Shown here piece by piece: positions 54,330 through 64,000 of a DNA stretch of 64,000 bases. The stretch's first letter is position 1. Every line of letters begins with the position of its first letter. The notes below the pieces were generated by a model that saw only the letters and a list, made by a program, of their open reading frames with translations, had not been told where the DNA came from and searched no databases. Source of the stretch: Pieris napi (Eukaryota; Arthropoda; Insecta; Lepidoptera; Pieridae); NCBI RefSeq assembly GCF_905475465.1, contig NC_062253.1, positions 9,548,001-9,612,000 of the forward strand, read 5' to 3'. A program made the translations under genes and the position numbers.

Positions 54330-55120
54330 TTTAGATTCTTCAGTATTATTATATATAAAGATAATATAACATACACAAAAAAAAAACAATCAATAAATTT
54401 AACAATGTTTTTCTTGTGAAGTTTTCTTAGTTTAATAATAAATTTAACCGGTTAATTTTCACTTCCGTGATCTTTCTTAGCCATGGATGATGATGATGAA
54501 GACCCTTCCTATAAGTTTAAATGTCTGTAAGTCATGTCTCCTATGTCTTATTAATAAACATGGGTGTATTTGGTAACGTTTAGTTTTTTTTAATACTACT
54601 GAAATGTGAACCCATGGTGAGTGAAAATGAAAACAAAAGATGAGAGAGGCGCGCATTTCGTTTGTCTTTTGTTTTCTCTTACTAGATGTTTAAGGTTTAT
54701 GATTAAGTTTCTTGATATTTGTTTTATATTAAAACAGCCTGTATATAACCAAAAATACCATTTGAATACAATCAAAGAGCAGGGGATCAGTGTGACCGTT
54801 AGAGGCGCGCGCGCACTATCCACCATTATTTATATGTCTCATGCGCACATATACTTAATCTTTTCACACAATTTTTTTTGCCATGATTTGTTGATTTGTT
54901 GCCATGTCAAATTGTTCATTATTTTTGTGCAAAGACAAAAAAATACATATAAGGATTAAGGGAAACAATTGAATATATTTTAATAACGCATATTATTATA
55001 AATGTATTAAATAAAAGCTGTGTAAAAAGGCTTACTATAAAGTTAACGATTATCTAGTTGACCTGGGACTAGTGCTAGACAGGCTACTTCTAATTAATTT
55101 GCGATATTTGTTTTAAAATA
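54330..55120. other. Spacer, no gene seen
   Basis: Overlapping open frames of 76 and 112 codons on the two strands at 54596-54959 have no domain or splice support. Confidence 0.3.
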
Positions 55121-55124
55121 AGTG

Positions 55125-55395
55125 TTGTTTGATGATTTGCTATTTTAAAAGAGCACCGAGAGTTTTTTACGCCGGCTTTTTCTCGCGGCCTACACGCTCT
55201 GTCTTCTTTGCCGATGAGTAGGGATTAATTTAATGACGTGGAATAAGTGATACCTGTATCTTATGTTCCATGATAAACATATTTTTATTTTATTTATCAA
55301 TTATTAAAAGGCCGGTAACGCACTTACGACCCTTCTGGCAGTGTTAGAGTCCGTGGGCATCACTGTACACCAGGTGAGCCATGTTCAATGAAAAT
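55125..55395 (+). mobile_element. LINE 3' tail followed by CAGGTGAGCC-type repeat
   Basis: AGCACCGAGAGTTTTTTACG, then CTTTGCCGATGAGTAGGGAT and ATGTTCCATGATAAACATAT form a tail often seen in moths and butterflies. A fragment of the 49905 repeat adjoins it. Confidence 0.5.
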
Positions 55396-55727
55396 AAAAA
55401 ATATCTCTCAACTTGTGGTTGGAAATTCATATTTTTTTAATTTAACTCGTTTCAAATCATATATTTCATTATGACACTCGCATAAATAGAATACTTTTGA
55501 TCGTTTGTATGAGGCTTGCATTAGAATTGTGGTTTACTGTTTTCCAACTTAACATTTCTGTAGATTTAAGTGTTATTGGGAAGAGACGTGATGTGAATTT
55601 TAAATGTTTCTTAAAATCAATAAATTTGTAATTCTTAAAACCAAAGACCATTTAGTTGACACGTTGACAGTTGATGGGATTTAAAGTCGATGTTTCTGGA
55701 TTCGGTTCCCAGCCAAATATATTTTTT

Positions 55728-55835
55728 TATTGAACAGGGGGCAAACGGGCAGGCTCACCTGATGTTAAGTGGTACCACGCTCATGGACACTCTCAATGCC
55801 AGGAGCTGGCTATTGCGTTACGGGTCAAGAAAAAA
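55728..55835 (-). repeat. CAGGTGAGCC-type repeat, reversed
   Basis: GGGGGCAAACGGGCAGGCTC and ACCTGATGTTAAGTGG are the complement of the 49905-50045 repeat. Confidence 0.5.
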
Positions 55836-55839
55836 ATTA

Positions 55840-56940
55840 TTGATTCAGGTTGGAACGCACTTGCTTTAAATAATAATGTAGATAAGACGGTCCAATTGTA
55901 GTCAGGTCCAATTGTATTTTTCGGTTAGAAATAAAATAACCAACAAAGTAACATACGTAGAAACCAAAATCTTACGACAGTATCACAGAATACTAGAACT
56001 ACGGGTCGTAAATGTACAGTACAGATGTTTACCACCTCACTTACGAGTTGGTAAGTAAAAAAGGTTTAATAATAATTTATTTAGTGATATTCGTGATTTT
56101 TAATGGAATAATAAAGATTTAGCCTAGTCTATTTTGTAAAACTATACTCTTGTTTTAAAAAATATATATGATGAAGAAGATAGGATATTTTTGCAAGGTG
56201 ACACAGGCAAAATTATTGTATTAAAGGAATTTAATTAGAAAACGAAAAGAATGTTAACACTTAACATTCATACTGCATATTGCTTTGCTAAGTGTGTTTT
56301 GCCAGGCGTGATTGAGAACGCCTGAGTTTTTTTAATTACAATTTTATATAAAATTACAATTTGACATAATAAAAAATACTATGAAGTTGAGCAATATTTT
56401 TCCTTCACAAAATAGTTTAAGATAGGTATTTACTATTAGAAAGTACCTAACGAATGATTTAACATTTCTAAATTAACAGAAATTAATGATATATAATATG
56501 TACTTTTTAATTTTAAGTTTTATTAAAATATAATGCTGAGCCAGGTCCAGTTACAACCACAACACACACATTACACACTTAAAATGTACCTTATTCCTTT
56601 TTCTATCCATACATTTTGTAAAAAAAAAATATTATTATTATTTTGTGTGTTTCGTTGGCAATTAATATTATGTCTGTCTGTCTATCTGTCTAAGCCACCA
56701 GGGACGCTTCACATTATACTTAAATATTTTTAAAGAAATATAAGTCAAGTTAATTTATATCTTAAAATAATTATCATAAACTTCATTATACTGAGAATAC
56801 ACAATCCATCAACAATCTCTGTCTCATGGAATATACGAGTAGTTATGTACATTACATTAATATTATATAGTCTTTGATATACATATTTTGGATACAGACA
56901 TATTTTAAACAATTTTGGTAAAATTTGTTTATTTTCATCA
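55840..56940. other. Spacer downstream of gene E, no gene seen
   Basis: AT-rich sequence without supported frames. Confidence 0.35.
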
Positions 56941-56953
56941 ATTTACAATGAAT

Positions 56954-56959
56954 TTTATT
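56954..56959 (-). terminator. Poly(A) signal AATAAA of gene E
   Basis: Located 27 bases beyond the gene E stop codon on the minus strand. Confidence 0.6.
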
Positions 56960-56985
56960 TTAACTAAACATAAGCTTTATGTCCA

Positions 56986-59900
56986 TTAATTCAACTTTGG
57001 TTTTGTTTCAGAAATACGGGCGCCATCATGCAAGTTAGTTCTCGTGTTTGTTCTCGCTTGTCGTCCTGAAGGACTCTTCACGTGAAGAACAGACTCCACG
57101 ACCACCTCTTCAAGAACTTGTTTGCTATCTGAAAAATAAAGTATTAAATTAGTTTTATATTTTTATACGAAACTGTTTATTAATTATAAAAAGGCATTAT
57201 TTAAAACATTTGTTTTCACTATTTCTACTAAGGTTTTTAAGATATTATTATTTTATTTTATATAATGTTGACTGTATCATCTGACAAATAAAGATAAATT
57301 ATTATTAATTTAGAAAGCGACTGATGAAGTAATTTTAGTTACAAATTTCATTTGTTACTTCGTAAAAAGTTCCTTAGTTTTGAAGTTACTTTCGTTTCAA
57401 TCAAACAACTAAATCGTTTTGGTTAAAACTTTAACAGATTCTTTGACAATCTCTTTATTATGCCTTTATGACAATATTTAAATCGCATGTTCGTAAATAA
57501 ATATGTTATAAATTTGATCATGGTATTGCATAATTTAGGAGAAGGCCGGTCGCTTTGATTACTTCGCTTTGGTTTTGATATAACGCTTGTTGAGACGCAC
57601 TTGTCGATATTTGCCAATATCAATTTTATTTTAATAATATATTGTTTCGTGACTGTTTTCTGAACTATTTGTGTTTGTGCTGAAAAGCAAAGTACATATA
57701 AAATAAGCAATTTAACATTTGCCATTATTCCTGTGTCCATTGCTTTATTAACCTAACTTTTGCGTGGCTATTTTCTTACACAGTACTTAATATTTGAGAT
57801 TAAATTGTGTATTAATATGCACCGAACCCTTCTTCGACCTAGCACGATACCACTCCCCTGTTATAAACATATAGTTATAATATTTTACAGCGTACTTGTA
57901 CCATAACATCGTATGTTTAACAGAAGATGAAATGCGTTGGCACAATTTGTATGAAATAGGATAGAATTGCAGGTTTTAGGAGCGTGAAGATAATATTTTA
58001 TCAATCTTATGGACCTGGTCAGCTTTAGTCAAGTCAAAAAAATGTTATTCAAATTCTCAGTTTAAACTGGAATATGTTACATAAATCTTTCTTACATAAT
58101 TGAACTCGTTGCAAGTTGCATAATTAAAACGCAATTCTCGCAAACTAGTTTTATTCTGTACCATTTTGGCTAATCAACCTACATCTTATTAAATTTAAAA
58201 CAATATGTGATATGTTAGTAAAGCATGTAGCTTACACGGTAGTGCGGTCGTACCCTGACAGTGTACTAATGTGTTTATCTTTCTTGTGTGAAATTTACAT
58301 AGAGCCACATCTCAATTACAGACCGCGCAAGGCCGTAGTCATTGTCTTATGCTTTGCCAAACACAGGTGCCATTTTGTACACTGAATCACTTAGCTTAGG
58401 AGGGATCACGCTCGTTTTTCTCGTCACGCCGTGGTCAACGATATCATACATCACTTTCTTGCCTCCGTCAATATCCTAGCCATTTTGGAGACAACATGCA
58501 TTGCTAGCGACGATGACAGGCGGCCGGATGGGATGTCTTTGATCGCTTCTTGTGTTAGCACCGTCTCACCTCCCTCGGTCAAGAACAAAAGATGGCGCGG
58601 CCACCTATCATTAAAATAATAAACGGCAAAATATACGTCTTTCCTCCAATTTTGATTTTGTTCACTTTGGAGTAGAGACTCTTAAACCGTGGGGTTCGAG
58701 GGCACGGGCGTTAGTTATTTAAGTTGGCGCCTGGTTAGTACCGGTGACTCCAGAACTGGTGTTTTCCTCACTCAACAAATAAGTATCGCAATACAACAAG
58801 CAAATGCAGCCAGCATTGAGCAGGGACTTTCTTAGTCTTCAATTTATCCATTATTAATTGTTATTATTATTACTATGTAGGTTAAGAATATTGGGAGATG
58901 AGAGGTGATTACTCTTAATACTCCTGCCTTGCGATTCTATAACTCACTTTTCGAACTCACACAGCTGTTTTCGCATCGGCTTGACTGAATGACTGCTTCA
59001 CGACTGATTTGAGAGCGACCGCCGATGCGAAAACCGCTGTGTGAGTTTGAAAAGTTACAAAGTTACAGAATCGCAAGGCTGATTTTGATTAAAATATTAA
59101 GATAAGGAATTGATATTTGTTATTCAAATCGTATATTTACCCCGCCATCAAGGCCGTGATATGTCGTTGATAACTTCGATGTCTTTGTGACATGAGCTAT
59201 GTAGGTATAAAGATCAACAAAGAATTCCTAATAAGCTTTTTACTAACTGTATACTAGCAGAAAGCATTCTACGATAAATGGATTTTTCCAATACAGAATA
59301 AAAATTCTCTCTCAAAACTCGAATCAGTACAAGGAGAACCTAGGGCAAGTTTACTGAACTTAGCTGTACAATTTTGAAAATAAAATATTTTAATAACTGG
59401 ATGGAAAACATTTATGGTTTTGCCTGGCCTAGAACCCATTTAAAGAGGTGCAAATCAAAAACGAACATGTCTTATTCGATTTTTATGACATCTTAAAAAC
59501 ATATTAAAAAAGAAGCGTAAATATTACCATACAAAAACGGCGTTATAAAACTTTATCGTGTTTTTCGAAATTCGAATAAGGAATGATGTCCGTTTTTGAG
59601 ATCAAGTTTCACTGACGTAGTGTAGCAATAGACTGTAAAGTCTATTACATATTAAAACTACGAAAAAACTACAAATAATTAAACAAATCACAATGGTTCA
59701 CTTTTACCAACTGACATTGCTAGTATTACCACATGTATTGTCTCAGCTAACAAACAATATCTCTAGCTTTCGCTCTGATGATAAATTATTCGCCGCCGTG
59801 GCGATCCTACCAGTTAGTCTCTGGTGTCAATTACATGAAAACGAAACTATTTTCTTGACTTCAAAAATGTCCGATTTTTTACTTAAATACAAATCATATT

Positions 59901-60178
59901 ACTACGATTTGTATACAGCAAGGAGTGCCAAGGTTACTTTGATAATCACGTATGCAGTAAAATCCGTTTAAGTAGTACGCGGTAGTATATAAACTGGTGT
60001 TGTCATTCCAAATATGTCAAGCGCAGTGCGTAGTAGTAGCTACCTACAAAAACATTAATACACACACTTTATTCAATGTAAAACTATACTCACCATTATT
60101 TCCATATTCCAATTTAGACTGTGGAGCAGCAATTACAGATAGAACAAGAAAAATAGACAATAAAATGACAAGTTTCAT
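56986..60178 (-). CDS. Gene E: small secreted basic protein, two exons, 75 aa, unknown function
   Basis: Exon 1 (60178-60094) encodes the signal peptide MKLVILLSIFLVLSVIAAP and QSKLEYGNN, ending at a GTGAGT donor in phase 1. Exon 2 (57128-56986) follows TTTATTTTTCAG and gives DSKQVLEEVVVESVLHVKSP then SGRQARTNTRTNLHDGAR, ISETKPKLN and a stop, with AATAAA just after. There are no cysteines and no recognised domain. A TTAAAAAG element lies upstream. The mature peptide of about 56 residues could be a secreted peptide or a small matrix component; I cannot choose. The intron holds another candidate exon (57423-57679), described separately. Confidence 0.6.
57423..57740 (-). CDS. Candidate secreted ORF or alternative last exon inside the intron of gene E
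   Basis: A 105-codon frame. From its third Met it reads MANVKLLILYVLCFSAQTQ, like a signal peptide, then a very basic chain with three Cys (NIDKCVSTSVISKPKRSNQS, FKYCHKGIIKRLSKNLLKF). It also contains a good acceptor (TTGCTTTTCAG, ending at 57680). From there the frame is compatible with the phase-1 donor of gene E exon 1. It could be an independent small gene, an alternative terminal exon, or chance. No TATA box was found. Confidence 0.3.
   Translation of the reverse strand: MDTGIMANVKLLILYVLCFSAQTQIVQKTVTKQYIIKIKLILANIDKCVSTSVISKPKRSNQSDRPSPKLCNTMIKFITYLFTNMRFKYCHKGIIKRLSKNLLKF
58430..58850 (+). repeat. Degenerate coding-tail repeat (QRISIAIQRGNAAS family), copy 5, longest
   Basis: Starts further upstream than the other copies, with SDDDRRPDGMSLI, then a region like LAPS..., then FVHFGVETLKPWG and the TGDS/QQISIAIQQANAASI equivalent with frame breaks. 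The RPDG box followed by the tail suggests the C-terminal half of a nuclease-like or reverse-transcriptase-associated protein of a retroelement; the exact family is unverified. Confidence 0.5.
58926..59083. mobile_element. MITE of the 4459-4702 family
   Basis: CCTTGCGATTCTATAACTCA at the left and its inverse (AGTTACAGAATCGCAAGG) at the right. The left arm is shortened internally. Confidence 0.7.
59090..60090. other. Intron 1 of gene E, proximal part; nothing else seen
   Basis: A 92-codon plus-strand frame at 59693-59971 starts with a hydrophobic stretch but lacks promoter, splice or homology support. Confidence 0.3.
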
Positions 60179-60257
60179 GTTGACGCGTGCGATGTCAAGA
60201 AATGCGCGGGAACGACTCGCTATCTAAAACATGGCGACTGTCGACTTACGAAATGCA

Positions 60258-60268
60258 GCTTTTTAATG
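60258..60268 (-). promoter_or_regulatory. TATA-like element of gene E
   Basis: CATTAAAAAGC on the minus strand, about 85 bases before the ATG, with CGACAGTCG a possible initiator. Weak compared with genes A to D. Confidence 0.35.
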
Positions 60269-60357
60269 TATTGCAACATATGACGTATGCACTTAACGTT
60301 TAAACAACTTTATTCGAGTAGAGAGTTGCTTTATAAAACAGGGTTATGAGTTATAAA

Positions 60358-60622
60358 TGAGCAGTGTTGGCCTAGTGGCTTCAGCGTGTGAGTCTCATCC
60401 CTAAGGTCGTAGGTTCGATCCCCGGCCAATGGACTTTCTATGTGCGCATTTAACATTTGCTTGAACGGTGAAGGAAAACATAGTGAGAACCGGCTTGCCT
60501 TAGACCCAAAATGTCGAAATCGTGCGTCAGGCACAGAAGGCTGATCACCTACTTGCCTATTAGATTAACAGATACAGAAATCTGAGGCCCAGACCTAAAA
60601 AGGTTGTAGCGCCATTGATTTA
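60358..60622 (+). mobile_element. tRNA-derived SINE (family 2), near full-length
   Basis: A-box-like TGGCCTAGTGGCTTCAGCG and B-box GGTTCGATCCCCGGCC head, body with GAACGGTGAAGGAAAACATA and CTGATCACCTACTTGCCTAT, end AAAAAGGTTGTAGCGCCATT. It serves as the reference for the four other copies. Confidence 0.8.
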
Positions 60623-60649
60623 TTTATTTTTATTTTTCTTTTGGCGCCC

Positions 60650-60792
60650 TGGACGGATTAGATTCACAAATCAGCCCGGCAGATGGCGCTGCAGTCGGTA
60701 CTTTCATACTTTGTTTAATATCCTAATTCGTTTTAAATATTATAATAATAATAATCATGCAGGAAATGGTCTGTCGGTTCCGCCAGTGTAAT
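60650..60792 (+). mobile_element. Helitron 3' fragment
   Basis: Shares AGATTCACAAATCAGCCCGG and CAGATGGCGCTGCAGTCGGT with 61063-61283. The CTAG end is decayed. Confidence 0.5.
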
Positions 60793-61062
60793 TGTAAATT
60801 ACTACGTAGTTCAAATCTTTATTATCAAAACAAGATGTCCCACAGCAACATTGGTGAGCGATGTCGTTTAGGCGATAGGCGGTGAGAACAGTAGCAAAAT
60901 TATTTTTTGACAGCTTCACCGATACTTCTTTGTTATGACCACAAATTGCATACTGTTGTATTGTATCTTACATATACATTTTTTAAGTGAAAACATATTT
61001 AGCATCGTTGTGATTTGAAACTCGATGAAACGAAAAAGCGATAGTAAAAAGAGACAGACACA

Positions 61063-61283
61063 TCTTTATATATATAATTCTTCTGTGAGTGTGTATGTCA
61101 CTGAACTTCTCTCAAACGACAGGACCGGTTTTGATGAAATTTTTTGTGTGTGTTCAAGGGGATCTGGGAATGGTTGAGATTCACAAATCAGCCCGCCAGA
61201 TGGCGCTGCAGTCGGTACTTTCATACTTTGCTTTACTAATCGCTTGAAATATCATGCAGGACAACGTCTGTCGGGTCCACTAG
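61063..61283 (+). mobile_element. Helitron, complete short copy (221 bp)
   Basis: TCTTTATATATATAATTCTT at the 5' end; ACAACGTCTGTCGGGTCCA + CTAG at the 3' end. Inverse twin of 54118-54324. Confidence 0.75.
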
Positions 61284-61289
61284 TAAATT

Positions 61290-62210
61290 CATAAGATTTA
61301 ACGTGGGAAAAATGACATAAGAAGCATTAAAAATTATAAACTTTAAATTATGTTTTATTATTAATCATTGTAGTTTTTATCAAAATTAATAATTGATATT
61401 AAACTTAAAGATTAAAATTAAATTCGTGTCATTATTTGACCGGGAGCTTTATGGACTTGAGTATGCAAAATGTGAGGTATTCTGTAGATCGTTTTGAACT
61501 CAGAAAAGGCAGATTATAATTCTGGATGTTGGTCCATTTATTTTTTAAGCCCCACTCCTTTAGAAATCAAGAAAACGAATAGAATAAATGCTTCGAAACA
61601 ATTTTAATGATTGTTCTAGTAACAATATCCCATTATTTCTTAAAATTAAAGATATAAATTGCTAGGCAATTGATATATCTTTAAACTTGATATATCTTGA
61701 AAGATGACTTGAAACTGGCAGCGGGACCGGTTGAGAGTAGCAAGGGACAGGATCCACTGGAATTGGAGGAGGCTTATGCCAAAAGGCACACCGAACTTAG
61801 TGATCTCTTGTAACCCTACGTTTAGGAATAAAAGGCTATTATTATTATCTTATTATATACCTTGAAAGCAAAATTTTTGAAGGCTTCACTTCTACAACGT
61901 GTGTGAGAATGTAGGCCTTCTGACGAAGAATCCATTGCACATTTGTAGGAGCAAATAGTACAATTTAAATTACCTTAAGCACATACTGGCTAGGTACTCA
62001 TTATCATACAAGACACAATAGTATTGGCGGTAATGGAATGTTGTACGAGCAATGCTTTTATAATTATAGTTCCTAACGACCTATTATGTTTTTCTTGCCT
62101 AGCCTTGGTTTTTGCTATGCGATACAATTTATAATTATACTACGGTTTTTAATGAGGTTTACAAATGAGTCTGGGTATTAAGCTCAAGCCTGCAGCTGCT
62201 ATGGGTTCCT
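61290..62210. other. Spacer with a possible RTE-type LINE tail near 61725-61855
   Basis: The plus strand near 61735 reads RVARDRIHWNWRRLMPKG, resembling the RTE-type C-terminal region, and ends in GGAATAAAAGGCTATTATTA. The rest is featureless. Confidence 0.35.
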
Positions 62211-62214
62211 AGCG

Positions 62215-63268
62215 AAACAAAAAATATTTCATAGGACGTATATCCCGGGTTAGCTCGCAACATGGTGATGCTGTGTGTGTGGTGGGATTGGAAGGGCATT
62301 GTTCATTATGAGCTGTTACCACCAGGCAGGACCATTGATTCTGAACTCTACTGCGAACAAATGATGAGGTTTTTTTTTTTTTTTTTTTATTCTTAATCCA
62401 TCTTAATTATCAGATTTTATGGGAAATGATGGCAATTAGGGAACGCAAATCCAACAATTTTTATTCCCTCCGTAATTTGTAAACTGTCAGACTGCGGCAA
62501 CTTTCGCCCTTTTTAACCGATATACACTGTGCGTCGTTTCCAAGAGGCCCGAAGCAAGAGGGTTGACGTGTTGCTGAAGTCTCATTTTGTATCGCACGGT
62601 TGATATTTTAATGTCTTCCTCGACAGTGGCAATTCCCAAATATTTATGGACTTCAGCATTTCGTGTTAACCACAGCGCACCGCTCATATTTCGCAGTGTT
62701 TTGTTTTGTAGCCGCTTCAGGATTTCGATATTAGAGCGGCTTGCTGACTGACCCCCAGAGCTGTATCCCATAGAACCATATTGGTTTAATTACAGTTTTG
62801 TTGATGAGAAGTTTATTGTTACTTCTGTAACTGATGAGGTTAAAGCAAGAAGTTGAGAGAAAGCGACCGGAATTAATCAACACAAGGGGGGTAGTTTTTC
62901 ATCATGATAACGCTAGACCTCACACATCTTTAGCCACTCAGTAAAACTTAAGAGAGCTTGGCTGGGAGGTTTTAATGCATCCACCGTATAGTCCTGACCT
63001 ACAGATTTCCACCCGTTTCGGTCTCTTCAGAATTCATAGGCAGTGTCAGGTTAACATCACGAGAGGACTGCCAAAACCAATTGTCGCGGTATTTTGATCA
63101 GAAGCCCCAAAATTTCTATAGCAATGGGATCTTGTCCCTACCTACAAGATGGCAAGAAGTTATCGAACAAAATGGTAGCTCATACTTTACTTCAATGTAA
63201 ATAAACTTTATTAAAAAATGTTGTGAATTTTCTTAAAAAATGTGAAGAATCTTTTTCCCCAATCTATT
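62215..63268 (+). pseudogene. Mariner transposase remnant, interrupted by a Jockey-type LINE
   Basis: The plus strand reads MVMLCVWWDWKGIVHYELLP then PGRTIDSELYCEQMMRLK; after the insertion it continues EVERKRPELINTRGVVFHHD, NARPHTSLATQ-stop-KLREL and GWEVLMHPPYSPDL. The first two catalytic-type Asp residues (WWDW region and HHDN) are visible, but the sequence after SPDL departs from the usual APSD, so the third is lost. Several stops. A CCCCAATCTA end near 63265 matches a mariner terminal repeat. Not functional. Confidence 0.75.
62372..62831 (-). mobile_element. 5'-truncated Jockey-type LINE inserted in mariner, with target-site duplication
   Basis: TGATGAGGTT occurs at 62362-62371 and again at 62832-62841. 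A T-run (the poly(A) tail of a minus-strand element) follows the left copy. The minus-strand frame 62771-62487 reads RSNIEILKRLQNKTLRNMSG, ALWLTRNAEVHKYLGIATVE and EDIKISTVRYKMRLQQHVNP, the usual C-terminal region of Jockey-clade reverse transcriptase proteins. Confidence 0.85.
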
Positions 63269-63269
63269 A

Positions 63270-63480
63270 CTTAAATATATTTTGCATTGTAATTTTAATT
63301 TGTTATGAGTCTTCATCAATCAATCAATATTTATAATCGTAAAATATGTGTGTTATCTGGCAACACTTGTCTCCTTGACCTTCGATAACGGTAAAGTCAG
63401 GGTCGTGAGTTCAAAACCTGTCTTTAGTCATTATAAATCTCCTAAATATTATTGTTTTCTTTAAATCATTTGTATTATTT
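63270..63480. other. Spacer, no gene seen
   Basis: AT-rich. A weak SINE-head resemblance near 63370-63420 was not convincing. Confidence 0.3.
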
Positions 63481-63904
63481 GAAATGAAATGAAATGAAAT
63501 AGTTTATTCTTGCAAGTAGGACTATATAAATCACTTTTACAATGTCTTCCTAAACTAGATGAAGTCGACATTTCCTAACTGACTGCCCTGAGAAGAAATG
63601 TCGAAACAAACTCGGGGGTCTTAGTCTCTTTTATAGTCCAGATAATACAATAATAAATTAATAAATTGGTGTAAATAAATGCAGAGTATTTACTGGACTG
63701 GTCTTTGGAAGAAAGAACCAGATCGATCTGAGCAAGCCTGTGCCAGCAGACGGCAAGCATGCCCCGAATAGCTCATGCAGCTCAACCATTTTTGAGGGAG
63801 CTGCACGACCCGATACACAACAATACCGTCAGTGGCACCATAAAAATATGTGGGGCAACAACTCACTCAGATCGCCAGCCCAAAATAACTATAGACTAAA
63901 TGTA
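63481..63904 (-). mobile_element. 3' fragment of the CR1-like LINE found at 28-34 kb
   Basis: Starts with (GAAAT)n, the complement of the TTTCA tail, and is nearly identical in reverse to about 33490-33905, with only a few differences. Similarity ends at about 63904 (CTATAGACTAAATGTA), so this copy is 5'-truncated within the untranslated region. Confidence 0.85.
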
Positions 63905-64000
63905 AGTCAAATTAACGTCAATTATAAAAAAAAAGTCTATCGAGATAACTACAAATTATCTAAGCTTGCCTTCGTGATTATTAGCGTTTAAAGCGAAGGT

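Noticed and set aside
54596..54959. Overlapping ORFs on both strands (76 and 112 codons)
   Set aside because: No domain, no splice or promoter context, and mutual overlap suggests chance.
59693..59971. 92-aa plus-strand ORF with hydrophobic start
   Set aside because: Lies inside the intron of gene E, with no promoter, splice site or recognisable domain. Probably chance.
60358..60440. tRNA gene
   Set aside because: Same reason: it is the head of a SINE with several copies in this window.

Overview
This is animal nuclear DNA, most likely from a moth or butterfly (Lepidoptera). The reasons are AT-rich spacers, spliced genes with TATA boxes and short signal-peptide exons, two families of tRNA-headed SINEs, many short Helitrons ending in hairpin+CTAG, mariner remnants, and repeated LINE 3' tails of kinds common in Lepidoptera. 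The assignment is by recognition; no search was run. There are no bacterial operons, CRISPR arrays, rRNA genes or free-standing tRNA genes.

Host genes. Five spliced genes for secreted proteins lie on the minus strand. I assembled their exons by hand from splice sites and reading phase: A (6744-11291, 231 aa, Gly/His-rich), B (16258-17495, 117 aa, Gly-rich with a His-rich end), C (23641-27449, 541 aa, Gly-rich with Gly-Leu-Gly-Gly-Gly-Ser repeats and an Ala/Ser/His tail), D (39921-41792, 252 aa, Pro/Tyr/Glu-rich with a DUF4774-like end) and E (56986-60178, 75 aa, basic, unknown). In all five, exon 1 holds only the signal peptide plus a few residues (17 to 28 codons plus one base), and intron 1 is in phase 1. 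A and C share a C-terminal AHAGGYG motif. A, B and C look like a local family of extracellular structural proteins such as cuticle, silk or eggshell matrix. At the left end, on the plus strand, is part of a small membrane-protein gene (2933-4196). A second copy of its last exon at 15-27 shows that this locus was tandemly duplicated.

Mobile DNA fills the rest. The main element is an apparently intact CR1-like non-LTR retrotransposon (ORF1 28505-30097; ORF2 open to 33033; TTTCA-repeat tail to about 33950). A 3' fragment of the same family lies in opposite orientation at the right edge (63481-63904). Other elements are about a dozen Helitron copies, three mariner remnants (one split by a Jockey-type LINE with a clear target duplication), Tc1 and hAT-like remnants, several inverted-repeat MITEs, two large fold-back structures (12154-13441 and 51645-52905), two SINE families, and degenerate copies of an unidentified coding tail (QRISIAIQRGNAAS).

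Layout: 0-5 kb duplicated membrane-protein locus riddled with insertions; 5-11.3 kb gene A; 11.3-16 kb fold-back repeats; 16-17.5 kb gene B; 17.5-23 kb repeats; 23-27.5 kb gene C; 28-34 kb LINE; 34-39 kb repeats; 40-41.8 kb gene D; 42-57 kb repeats; 57-60.2 kb gene E; 60.3-64 kb SINE, Helitron, mariner/Jockey nest and LINE fragment.
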